This document shows positions 25,349 through 33,124 of a DNA stretch of 64,000 nt, one piece after another. The stretch spans positions 3,286,001 through 3,350,000 of the forward strand of contig NZ_CAXUQH020000001.1 of the NCBI RefSeq assembly GCF_964253085.1, written 5' to 3'. Below the pieces are notes generated by a model. It had not been told where the DNA came from, did no database searches, and saw only the letters and a program-made list of their open reading frames with translations. The stretch is from Paenibacillus_E sp964253085. Its GTDB lineage: Bacteria > Bacillota > Bacilli > Paenibacillales > NBRC-103111. Position numbers and translations under genes: made by a program. Numbering within the stretch: the stretch's first letter is position 1; every line of letters begins with the position of its first letter.

Positions 25349-27016
25349 TTGAGTCTCTTAGTTGGCAAAAAGAAAAGTACCATGACAGTGAAAAAGCGTT
25401 TAATAATTAAAAAAAGTGGGGCGAAGCTCCATAAAGTTAGTGGATGTGGCTGTCACAAACGTAAGAAAAAAGTGAAAAAGCACTGCCGCAAGATTATTAT
25501 CGTGAAAATCAAGCGAAAATGCTGTAAAAAAGGTCCAAAAGGAAATCGCGGTCCACGTGGTTTCAGAGGCTTTACTGGAGCAGCGGGAGCGGCCGGTGCA
25601 ACAGGTGCAACAGGTGCAACCGGAGAAGCAGGCGCACACGGTGCAACAGGAGCAACAGGCGCACACGGTGCAACAGGAGCAACAGGTGCAACTGGAGCGC
25701 AAGGACCAATAGGGCCAAAAGGGAAAAAAGGCGAAGATGGCGATAAAGGCAAAAGAGGTCATACAGGACCAACAGGGCCAACAGGTCCTAAAGGGGATCA
25801 AGGTCACCATGGACACCATGGACCAACAGGTCCAACAGGTCCAAAAGGTGAGAGAGGTCACAAAGGCGATAAAGGGGACCATGGACCGATGGGGCCGCAG
25901 GGTGAAACAGGGGCTCGTGGAGCAACAGGACCATACGGAATTGGGGGCATCGGACCAACCGGGGCACCAGGAATAGCAGGACCAATGGGACCAATGGGAC
26001 CAATGGGACCAATGGGTCCGTTAGGTCCTTTGGGTCCGATGGGACCAATGGGGCCGATGGGTCCAACGGGTGTGGGGGCAATGGGACCAATGGGGCCGAT
26101 GGGTCCAACGGGTGTGGGAGCAATGGGACCAATGGGGCCAACAGGTCAGATGGGACCAATGGGACCAACGGGACCAGGAGTAGGTGAAACCGGAGCAACA
26201 GGAGCAACGGGAGCAGCTGGAGCAACAGGGGCAGCCGGAGCAGCAGGTGAAACCGGGGCAACCGGAGCAACGGGGGCAGCCGGAGCAGTAGGTGAAACCG
26301 GAGCAACAGGAGCAACAGGGGCAGCCGGAGCAACGGGTGTAGCCGGAGCAGCAGGTGAAACCGGGGCAACAGGAGCAACGGGAGCAGCTGGAGCAGCCGG
26401 AGCAACCGGAGCAGCTGGTGCAGTCGGAGCAACAGGTGCGACGGGGGCAGCTGGAGCAGCAGGTGAAACGGGAGCAGCTGGAGCGACAGGAGCAACGGGA
26501 GCGGCCGGACCGGGATCCATTATTCCATTTGCATCAGGTATTCCAGTAGCATTAGCATCGGTTATAGGAGGTGTGCTCAACACTGGAGGCCTTATCGGCT
26601 TCGGAAGTTCAGTCGATAATGTTGTTGTTGGTGGAGCAACTATCAATCTCTCGGCAAGCGGTGGACTTCTCGACTTCGCATTCTCCTCGCCTCGCGCCGG
26701 AACAGTCACATCTATATCTGCATTTTTCAGTGTTACGCTTGGCGTCACGGTGGCAAGCCCAGTCACGATCAGGGCAACCTTATATAGAGCAGCTGCAGGC
26801 AGCAATATCTTCTCGCCGACCTCTGCTGTATTACCGTTGACTCCAGCATTAACTGGTTTAATTAATATAGGTACGACTAGGAATGCAATACTTCCAGTTA
26901 ATGTGGCAGTTGCAGCACAAGATCGCCTCTTAATGGTATTCTCCCTCGATACAGGCGGTCTGGATCTTCTGGAAACTGTAATAGGCTTTGCTAGTGCAGG
27001 TATTACGATTAACTAA
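25349..27016 (+). CDS. Collagen-like protein with BclB-type C-terminal domain
   Basis: A 555-residue protein. Residues 1-61 are very basic and contain five cysteines (C33, C35, C46, C58, C59), ending in RKCCKKG. A collagen-like stalk runs from about 62 to 389, first with mixed charged triplets (GPKGNRGPRG), then runs of Gly-Pro-Met (GPMGPMGPMG), then Gly-Ala-Thr/Gly-Glu-Thr. The last ~165 residues begin SIIPFASGIPVALAS and match the C-terminal domain of exosporium BclB-like proteins. TTG start with AGGAGGTG. No signal peptide. Most likely a spore-surface filament protein; the 357-bp gap upstream also contains the remnant gene's terminator. Confidence 0.85.
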   Translation: MSLLVGKKKSTMTVKKRLIIKKSGAKLHKVSGCGCHKRKKKVKKHCRKIIIVKIKRKCCKKGPKGNRGPRGFRGFTGAAGAAGATGATGATGEAGAHGATGATGAHGATGATGATGAQGPIGPKGKKGEDGDKGKRGHTGPTGPTGPKGDQGHHGHHGPTGPTGPKGERGHKGDKGDHGPMGPQGETGARGATGPYGIGGIGPTGAPGIAGPMGPMGPMGPMGPLGPLGPMGPMGPMGPTGVGAMGPMGPMGPTGVGAMGPMGPTGQMGPMGPTGPGVGETGATGATGAAGATGAAGAAGETGATGATGAAGAVGETGATGATGAAGATGVAGAAGETGATGATGAAGAAGATGAAGAVGATGATGAAGAAGETGAAGATGATGAAGPGSIIPFASGIPVALASVIGGVLNTGGLIGFGSSVDNVVVGGATINLSASGGLLDFAFSSPRAGTVTSISAFFSVTLGVTVASPVTIRATLYRAAAGSNIFSPTSAVLPLTPALTGLINIGTTRNAILPVNVAVAAQDRLLMVFSLDTGGLDLLETVIGFASAGITIN

Positions 27017-27046
27017 TGTTTAGATAATAGTTAGGTTATTAATAAC

Positions 27047-27117
27047 AAAGCTCAAGGTAACTCCTATTCATTACCCAGTCTATTACTAGGGATGAATGGT
27101 AGTAACTTGAGCTTTTT
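27047..27117. terminator. Long bidirectional terminator
   Basis: Arms beginning AAAGCTCAAGGTAACT and ending AGTAACTTGAGCTTT form a long imperfect stem followed by T-runs, between convergent genes. Confidence 0.8.
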
Positions 27118-27136
27118 CTTATTACGTGCACTCTAT

Positions 27137-28864
27137 TTACTCCAAATCGAATTCTTTCATCTTATTGTAAAGCGTTCCGCGAGAGATCCCAAGTAACTTT
27201 GCTGCTGCACTTTTGTTACCCGCTGTTTTGGCTAAAGCTTCTTCGATTAACGTGATTTCATCCGTTTCTGTAGCTTTTTCCTTCAGTTGAAAACCGTACG
27301 CTTCTGCATCCTGAATCAGACTTGGCTGCTGCTCTTGGAGGGCAGGTGGCAAATGTTCAAGCGTGAGCATCTCATCTTCATTTAAAATAATGCACCGCTC
27401 GATGACATTTTTCAATTCCTGAATGTTGCCAGGCCAATCGTATTGGGACAGCGCCAGAATCACTTCGGGGGAAAGGACAGGTGCTGGCTTCTGGTAGTGC
27501 ATCGAAAATTGCTTCAAATACATATGAACCATCGCCGGGATATCCTCGTTCCGTTCACGCAAAGGAGGGATACGGATAGAGACGACATTAAGCGCATAGT
27601 AAAGGTCAGTTCTGAAATCTTGGGAAGCAACCCTGCTAGCTAGATCCTGCGTGGTTGCAATGATAATGCGCGTTTGAACATTGATCGGTTGATTGCCACC
27701 GGAGCGGACAAGCGTTTGCTGCGTGATGTAGCGATAGAGCTTGGCTTGAAGTTCCAGAGACATTTTCTCAATATCGTTAATAAATAGTGTACCCTCTTTG
27801 GCATGTTCTAATTTGCCGGGTTGACCACTTTCATTTCCACTAAATGCCCCGCCTTGATAGCCGAACAATTCCGTCTCCAAAATGCCTGCTGGTACAATGC
27901 CGCAATGTACGGTTAAAAAAGGATGCATCGAGCGTGAGCTCGATTGATGAATAATTTGCGCGAGCTGCTCCTTCCCAACCCCTGATTCTCCGATGAGTAG
28001 GACTGGGGTATCCGTAGCCGCGACTTTTTTGGCCCATTGGATAACCTTGCCGATGGCTGGCCCCTTTCCTTTAATAAGGGCAAAAGGGTCCTCTTGCGAC
28101 GCTTCACTAGGAAGCCCAACTGACTCAACGGTAGTCAATTGTTCGTTCAATCGCACCAATTGGGTAATATCTTGTTCTGTCGCGATACCGCCGATGATTG
28201 TGCCTGCGGCATCTTTGATCGGCGAAGCGTTAATGAGGACATGCGTCTCAGGTCTTGGCCGGTGATACGTATTGCGGATGAGCCTGCCTTCATCTAGTAT
28301 TTTCAGAACCATCAAGGTTTCGACGTCAAAATGTTCCCCAATTCGCTTCCCCACAATGTCTGCACGCGGCAATCCGTAAAGATCTTCCGCGACTAGGTTC
28401 CAGCAAATCACGGCCCCTTCTCGGTCCACGACGGTTACGGCGTCGGTTACGGTTTCGGCTAGGGCAGTGAAGTAGGCGTACCACTTCTGCCCCTCTTTCA
28501 TCACGTAATCAGCATACGCAGCAAGGCTGACATAACCTAGAAGGGTGTCTTGTTCCTTGATGCAGAGAAAGGGGCGAATTCTTCCACGTATAAGCTTTTG
28601 AATGTGGTCTTGATTGCTAAGCTCCTTCATTGAACAACTAGGAATTTTAAAATAGTCCATGTTTACAAGGTGTGCAAGCACCGAAGATGATTGAAAAGCT
28701 TTTAACAACTCTGCATCCTCTGGTGTAAATAACGTTACGACACGGTCTTGTTGAACGATAGCGGCTGTTCCTGTTTGAAGAATAGAAGTGAGCTCCGTAA
28801 GTGTCGTCTCTATAGGAAGTGTTTGAAACTGTGTGTGCAATGGAAAGTGTTCAGGAATGAACAT
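27137..28864 (-). CDS. Enhancer-binding-type transcription regulator with PAS domain
   Basis: A 575-residue regulator. Residues ~1-130 look like a degenerate CBS pair, ~140-240 a PAS domain (TVVDREGAVICWN), then an AAA+ domain of the sigma-54 activator family with Walker A GESGVGKE near 291 and a C-terminal Fis-type helix-turn-helix (SAAAKLLGISRGTLYNKM). The sigma-54-contact loop GAFTGA is GAFSGN near 340, and Walker B, usually LFLDEI, reads LFINDI near 361. Divergent from proline dehydrogenase and glutamate-semialdehyde dehydrogenase, so it most likely controls proline catabolism in response to proline or a derivative. Both altered motifs suggest it may not act through sigma-54 in the normal way. 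Confidence 0.85.
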   Translation of the reverse strand: MFIPEHFPLHTQFQTLPIETTLTELTSILQTGTAAIVQQDRVVTLFTPEDAELLKAFQSSSVLAHLVNMDYFKIPSCSMKELSNQDHIQKLIRGRIRPFLCIKEQDTLLGYVSLAAYADYVMKEGQKWYAYFTALAETVTDAVTVVDREGAVICWNLVAEDLYGLPRADIVGKRIGEHFDVETLMVLKILDEGRLIRNTYHRPRPETHVLINASPIKDAAGTIIGGIATEQDITQLVRLNEQLTTVESVGLPSEASQEDPFALIKGKGPAIGKVIQWAKKVAATDTPVLLIGESGVGKEQLAQIIHQSSSRSMHPFLTVHCGIVPAGILETELFGYQGGAFSGNESGQPGKLEHAKEGTLFINDIEKMSLELQAKLYRYITQQTLVRSGGNQPINVQTRIIIATTQDLASRVASQDFRTDLYYALNVVSIRIPPLRERNEDIPAMVHMYLKQFSMHYQKPAPVLSPEVILALSQYDWPGNIQELKNVIERCIILNEDEMLTLEHLPPALQEQQPSLIQDAEAYGFQLKEKATETDEITLIEEALAKTAGNKSAAAKLLGISRGTLYNKMKEFDLE

Positions 28865-28950
28865 GTTAACCCTCTTTTATCCGCCATATTTGGTTTTAAT
28901 TTACCATGAAAAGGTAGACGATTCAACACATCCCAGCCCTTAGTTGAATA

Positions 28951-29072
28951 TTGTACAGATATGAATGGTTCTTAAGAAAGATTGTACAAGTTCTAAAAAT
29001 ATTTAAACATATAGTGTTCAAAATCAAAAATTAAGTGTATAATTCGATTATAAATTAAACATAAGTGTACAA
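28951..29072 (+). promoter_or_regulatory. Three TTGTACA motifs and predicted promoter before the proline genes
   Basis: TTGTACA at 28951-28957, TTGTACAA (a perfect palindrome) at 28982-28989 and TGTACAA at 29066-29072 lie in the 230-bp divergent region. The promoter is sigma-A-like: TATAAT (29038-29043) with a weak -35 TGTTCA (29015-29020) 17 bp upstream. No -24/-12 (GG...GC) element is seen. They could be binding sites for the divergent regulator. Confidence 0.4.
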
Positions 29073-29095
29073 TTTCTCCTTGGAGGCAACCACAG

Positions 29096-30010
29096 ATGGA
29101 ACTCATGATGCGTAATATATTTCAATCCCTAGGCAAAAGTCGCGCAGCCAATCGCTTAGCGAAGAAATATGGACTCCGTTTTGGCGCAGCACGTTTTGTA
29201 GCTGGTGAAACGATTCAACAATCGATCAATGCGGTGCGTGGATTGAATCAAGATGGCCGCGTGGCGACGTTGGACCATTTGGGCGAGTTTGTTTTTAGCG
29301 TGGAAGAAGCGTTGGAATCGGCTGCGATGTGCATCCAAACGCTCGATGCGATTGCGGAGTCGGGTGTTCGCTCCAATTTATCGTTGAAAATGACCTCCTT
29401 AGGGCTAGATATTAGCCGAGATCTTTGCGTAAGCAGCATGAAAAGGATTCTGGAGCGTGCGCGGATGCATGGCAACTTTGTCCGGATTGACATGGAGGAT
29501 TATGCGCACTGTCAGGTCTCGCTTGATATTTACCGGGAGCTGCGTCAAGAATACGAAAATGTAGGCATCGTGATACAGGCATATCTGTTCCGTACTTTGA
29601 AGGACATGGATGATCTACATGAGCTAGGCGCGAATTTGCGATTGGTTAAAGGCGCTTATAAGGAGTCTCCAGAGGTTGCTTTTCCAGAGAAAAGTGCAGT
29701 CGATGAGAATTACAAAGTGATCATTCAAAAGCATTTGATGAACGGGCATTATACCGCGGTTGCGAGCCATGATGAGGCGATTATTCATTTTACAAAGCAA
29801 TTCGTGAGTGAGAATAACATCGGGAAAGATCAGTTCGAGTTCCAAATGCTTTATGGGATCTGTGAAGACCTGCAAAAGCAGCTTGTGAAAGAGGGCTATC
29901 GTGTCCGCATTTATGTGCCGTATGGCGTCGATTGGTTCGGATATTTCATGAGAAGATTAGCAGAACGTCCAGCGAATGTCTGGTTTGTTCTTAAGAATAT
30001 GTTCAAATAA
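29096..30010 (+). CDS. putB: Proline dehydrogenase
   Basis: A 304-residue monofunctional flavin-dependent proline dehydrogenase that oxidises L-proline to pyrroline-5-carboxylate. The TIM-barrel signatures are clear: NLSLKMTSLGLDIS, RLVKGAYKES, FQMLYGI and the C-terminal YVPYGVDWFGYFMRRLAERPAN region that binds FAD and substrate. ATG start with GGAGG nine bases upstream; two more ATGs nearby are possible. It is followed 35 bp later by the second enzyme of the pathway. Probably membrane-associated like others of its class. Confidence 0.95.
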   Translation: MELMMRNIFQSLGKSRAANRLAKKYGLRFGAARFVAGETIQQSINAVRGLNQDGRVATLDHLGEFVFSVEEALESAAMCIQTLDAIAESGVRSNLSLKMTSLGLDISRDLCVSSMKRILERARMHGNFVRIDMEDYAHCQVSLDIYRELRQEYENVGIVIQAYLFRTLKDMDDLHELGANLRLVKGAYKESPEVAFPEKSAVDENYKVIIQKHLMNGHYTAVASHDEAIIHFTKQFVSENNIGKDQFEFQMLYGICEDLQKQLVKEGYRVRIYVPYGVDWFGYFMRRLAERPANVWFVLKNMFK

Positions 30011-30045
30011 AAATAAGCTTTCTATTCGGAGAGGAGCCATTATAC

Positions 30046-31617
30046 ATGACTACATTATCAACAAAGGTAATTCCATACACGAATGAACCGTTTACGAATT
30101 TTGCTCTAGAGGACAATATGAAGGCGATGCAAGCGGCGATCGCAAAGGTGAAAGGCGAGCTTGGGCTCGAGTACCCGCTATATATTGGTACTGAGAAGAT
30201 CATGACAGAAGCGAAGATTACATCGATCAATCCAGGCAATGTGGATGAAGTGATCGGGTACGTGAGTAAAGCGGATCAAGCTTTGGCTGAAAAAGCAATG
30301 AACGTTGCACTCGAAACCTTCGAGTCCTGGAAAAAGGTTCCCGCTAGAGAACGCGCGGAATATTTATTCAAAGCAGCCGCGCTTATGCGTGATCGGAAGC
30401 ATGAATTCTCAGCACTAATGATTCTTGAGTCCGGCAAAAACTACGTAGAAGCCGATGTCGATACCGCGGAAGCGATCGATTTCATCGAGTTCTATGCGCG
30501 TGAAATGATCCGTTTGAGCGGGATCAATGAGACACAACCTTTGGTAAGAATTCCTGGTGAGAACAACCAGATTTCCTATATCCCACTTGGCGTTGGCGTT
30601 GTAATTCCGCCGTGGAATTTTCCGCTTGCGATTTGCGTAGGGATGACGGTATCTGCTGTTGTTTCGGGGAATACGGTATTGCTGAAGCCAGCTTCTACGA
30701 CGCCTGTTATCGCACATAAATTCGTTGCTTTGATGGAAGAAGTTGGTCTGCCTGCGGGTGTCATTAACTTCATTCCAGGCAGCGGTGCTGAAGTTGGCGA
30801 CTACTTGACGACGCATCCGAAAACTCGGTTTATCTCTTTCACGGGGTCGAAAGAAATTGGCTTACGGATCAACCGTTTGGCTGCTGATGTGGCCCCAGGA
30901 CAAATTTGGATTAAGCGAGTAATCGCTGAAATGGGTGGAAAAGACGGCATCGTCGTCGACGAAACGGCGGATCTAGATGCAGCTGCTGCTGCGATTGTGG
31001 CTTCGGCTTTTGGCTTCCAAGGTCAGAAATGCTCCGCGGGTTCCCGTGCGATTATCGTAGAGTCCGTCTACGATGAAGTGGTGGAGAAGGTTGTCGCATA
31101 CACGAACAGACTACAGAGCGGTCTGCCGGAGTTGAACTTCGCGGCAGGACCGGTGATTGATAAAGCATCGTATGAGCGGATTTTGGACTACATCGAAGTT
31201 GGCAAAAGCGAAGGCACGCTGCTAGTAGGTGGCGGCAAAGCAGAAGGTAATGGCTATTACATTCAGCCAACCGTGTTTGGAGATGTGAGCGGCAAAGCGC
31301 GCTTGATGCAGGAAGAGATTTTTGGACCTGTGTTAGCGATCGCGAAAGCCGTAGATTGGCAAGAAGCGATTGCGATGTACAACGATACGGAGTTTGGGTT
31401 GACGGGATCTTACTTCTCCACGGACGAAGATCGCATCGCAGAAGCGTTGGAGACCGTTCATTGCGGTAACTTGTACATCAACCGCAAATGTACAGGAGCG
31501 CTTGTCGGCGTGCACCCGTTCGGCGGGTTCAACATGTCCGGTACGGACTCCAAGGCTGGCGGCTACGACTACTTGATGTTGTTGACCCAAGCGAAGTTGA
31601 CTTCGCGTAAGGTGTAG
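30046..31617 (+). CDS. pruA: L-glutamate gamma-semialdehyde dehydrogenase
   Basis: A 523-residue NAD-dependent aldehyde dehydrogenase that converts pyrroline-5-carboxylate/glutamate semialdehyde to glutamate, the second step of proline degradation. VIPPWNFPLAI, FTGSKEIGLRI, the general-base Glu in EMGGKDGIVV near 295 and the catalytic Cys in GQKCSAGS near 328 are present. It ends in a clear terminator. With the upstream dehydrogenase and divergent regulator it forms a complete proline-to-glutamate unit. Also called rocA in Bacillus. Confidence 0.95.
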   Translation: MTTLSTKVIPYTNEPFTNFALEDNMKAMQAAIAKVKGELGLEYPLYIGTEKIMTEAKITSINPGNVDEVIGYVSKADQALAEKAMNVALETFESWKKVPARERAEYLFKAAALMRDRKHEFSALMILESGKNYVEADVDTAEAIDFIEFYAREMIRLSGINETQPLVRIPGENNQISYIPLGVGVVIPPWNFPLAICVGMTVSAVVSGNTVLLKPASTTPVIAHKFVALMEEVGLPAGVINFIPGSGAEVGDYLTTHPKTRFISFTGSKEIGLRINRLAADVAPGQIWIKRVIAEMGGKDGIVVDETADLDAAAAAIVASAFGFQGQKCSAGSRAIIVESVYDEVVEKVVAYTNRLQSGLPELNFAAGPVIDKASYERILDYIEVGKSEGTLLVGGGKAEGNGYYIQPTVFGDVSGKARLMQEEIFGPVLAIAKAVDWQEAIAMYNDTEFGLTGSYFSTDEDRIAEALETVHCGNLYINRKCTGALVGVHPFGGFNMSGTDSKAGGYDYLMLLTQAKLTSRKV

Positions 31618-31663
31618 GAATTAATTGCCGGCTGAAGAAGCAGGCGACAATAGATAGAGTAAG

Positions 31664-31690
31664 CCCCGCTTCGATGAAGTGGGGTTTTTA
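31664..31690 (+). terminator. Intrinsic terminator of the proline operon
   Basis: A stem CCCCGCTTC / GAAGTGGGG (one G-T pair) with three-base loop and TTTTT. From here to 31860 no gene is seen. Confidence 0.85.
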
Positions 31691-31860
31691 TGTTTTAGCG
31701 CGCCTAGCAAAGCTAGGTACAACAAATAGATGCAAGTTAATTCGAGGTACGTGCCAAGTCGTTTCGTAGCTAACAGGCAACTAGTGGAGAGATCCTAAGG
31801 TTGAAGCCCACGCTCGTCCGATATGTGGACGATCTGGTCAGAGGTTGAGCTTTGTTTACC

Positions 31861-32967
31861 TTATTTTTGGGCTTGAAACGACTCTATACTCTCCATCAAA
31901 AATGTCCTCCGCTTCTCGATAAAAGAAAGAATGAATCCTCGCTCGTCTAAAAATATGCCATTGCCGTCTTTTTTATTAGGATCAAGATGGATAAATGGAT
32001 GAAGCAATTGCTGCAGTGAAATAATTTCAGGCTCCAGTGCCATCTCCGTAAAATGCTCGCGAAAAATGGCAAGCAAAAGACTACAATATGATGAGCGAAA
32101 CGAGGACACGTCCAAGATACGCGCAGTGAGTGTATTAAACCCCTCTATCGGAAGATACGTATGCTTCAGTACGTGTCCGTTCACATTTCTTCCCCAGGTT
32201 GCGTCGTAATCCCACGGAATGATAGTAAACCTTTCTGTTTCTCTATTTCGGTATAAAGCGTAATTATGAATAAAGCCGTCGAAGTTTTGAGTGCATACGG
32301 CTCCCGCTAACCACCGAAGGTAACTCTCGACATCCAACAGCTTTTCAATTTCGGCTTCAAATTGAGCGACTGGGGTTGTGTTGATTTTATAAATAAACGT
32401 GCGTAAATCGGCATCGTCCGCAGCCGTTCCGCACTTTCTCATATACCCTTCTTCAAGGGAGTCCTTAACTTCAGAGGTTTTAGGATTAAGAAGCGAGAAA
32501 TTGGCATTCGAATTTATGGCGTAATAAATCGGCCCGTCCGGCAATTCTCTTGTTTGTAAAAAATGATTATCTACAGATTCAAGCTTCAAATAAATACCGG
32601 CAAATTGTTCATTGATAGACAGCAGCACATGGTAGGTTTGTGGTGATAGGGTACCGATACGGGTAAAAAAGTCAAAGGAAAGCTTGTTTCTTATGAGTGA
32701 GGGGTCTGCATATTCGGCATTGAGATGAAATTCCCGTTCTCCTTTGTACACCATTGGTGAAATGAACTTGACCTGAAACGATTTTTTTGGAAATTTACGG
32801 GTATGCGAGCCACGATATGCCAGCTTTATTTGATATTCATCTTGATCAAGGCGAAGGACTGCTGGGATCCATAGCTCTAAGTGCACGTTCTTGTTTAATT
32901 TTTCGAGCTGCTCGGGAATTACAGTAATGTGAAAATGTGGGATAGAAAGATTACCATTGATGCTCAT
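31861..32967 (-). CDS. cotH: CotH-family spore kinase
   Basis: A 368-residue protein of the CotH kinase family, which phosphorylates spore-coat proteins such as CotB. The conserved FDGFIHNYALYRN and IPWDYDATWGR (about residues 225-255) match the kinase-like active site, with the metal-binding Asp residues in WDYD. A good AGAGGTGG ribosome site precedes the ATG. It is divergent from a collagen-like gene, 157 bp away, which supports a role in spore-surface assembly and raises the idea that the Ser/Thr-rich collagen-like neighbour is a substrate. Soluble, no signal peptide, as expected for a mother-cell protein. Confidence 0.88.
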   Translation of the reverse strand: MSINGNLSIPHFHITVIPEQLEKLNKNVHLELWIPAVLRLDQDEYQIKLAYRGSHTRKFPKKSFQVKFISPMVYKGEREFHLNAEYADPSLIRNKLSFDFFTRIGTLSPQTYHVLLSINEQFAGIYLKLESVDNHFLQTRELPDGPIYYAINSNANFSLLNPKTSEVKDSLEEGYMRKCGTAADDADLRTFIYKINTTPVAQFEAEIEKLLDVESYLRWLAGAVCTQNFDGFIHNYALYRNRETERFTIIPWDYDATWGRNVNGHVLKHTYLPIEGFNTLTARILDVSSFRSSYCSLLLAIFREHFTEMALEPEIISLQQLLHPFIHLDPNKKDGNGIFLDERGFILSFIEKRRTFLMESIESFQAQK

Positions 32968-33087
32968 TCTGCCACCTCTTGTAAGTTGTATTTTTACATA
33001 ATATAGTATTAAGATTTCATGCGAAATGTCACTCTACTAGGGAAACGCTTGTTTTTTCTTCTAGCCCTCGCAATATATTTTCTAGTT

Positions 33088-33096
33088 CATAAACTA
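33088..33096 (+). promoter_or_regulatory. Candidate sporulation -10 (CATANNNTA)
   Basis: CATAAACTA fits the sigma-K -10 consensus about 30 bp before the collagen-like gene. No clear -35 match. This region is shared with the divergent CotH gene. Confidence 0.35.
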
Positions 33097-33124
33097 TTAA
33101 ATCAATGAAAAAGAGGTGGAATAA

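Noticed and set aside
28865..29095. Sigma-54 promoter for the proline operon
   Set aside because: No GG-N10-GC element was found; the best candidate is sigma-A-like.
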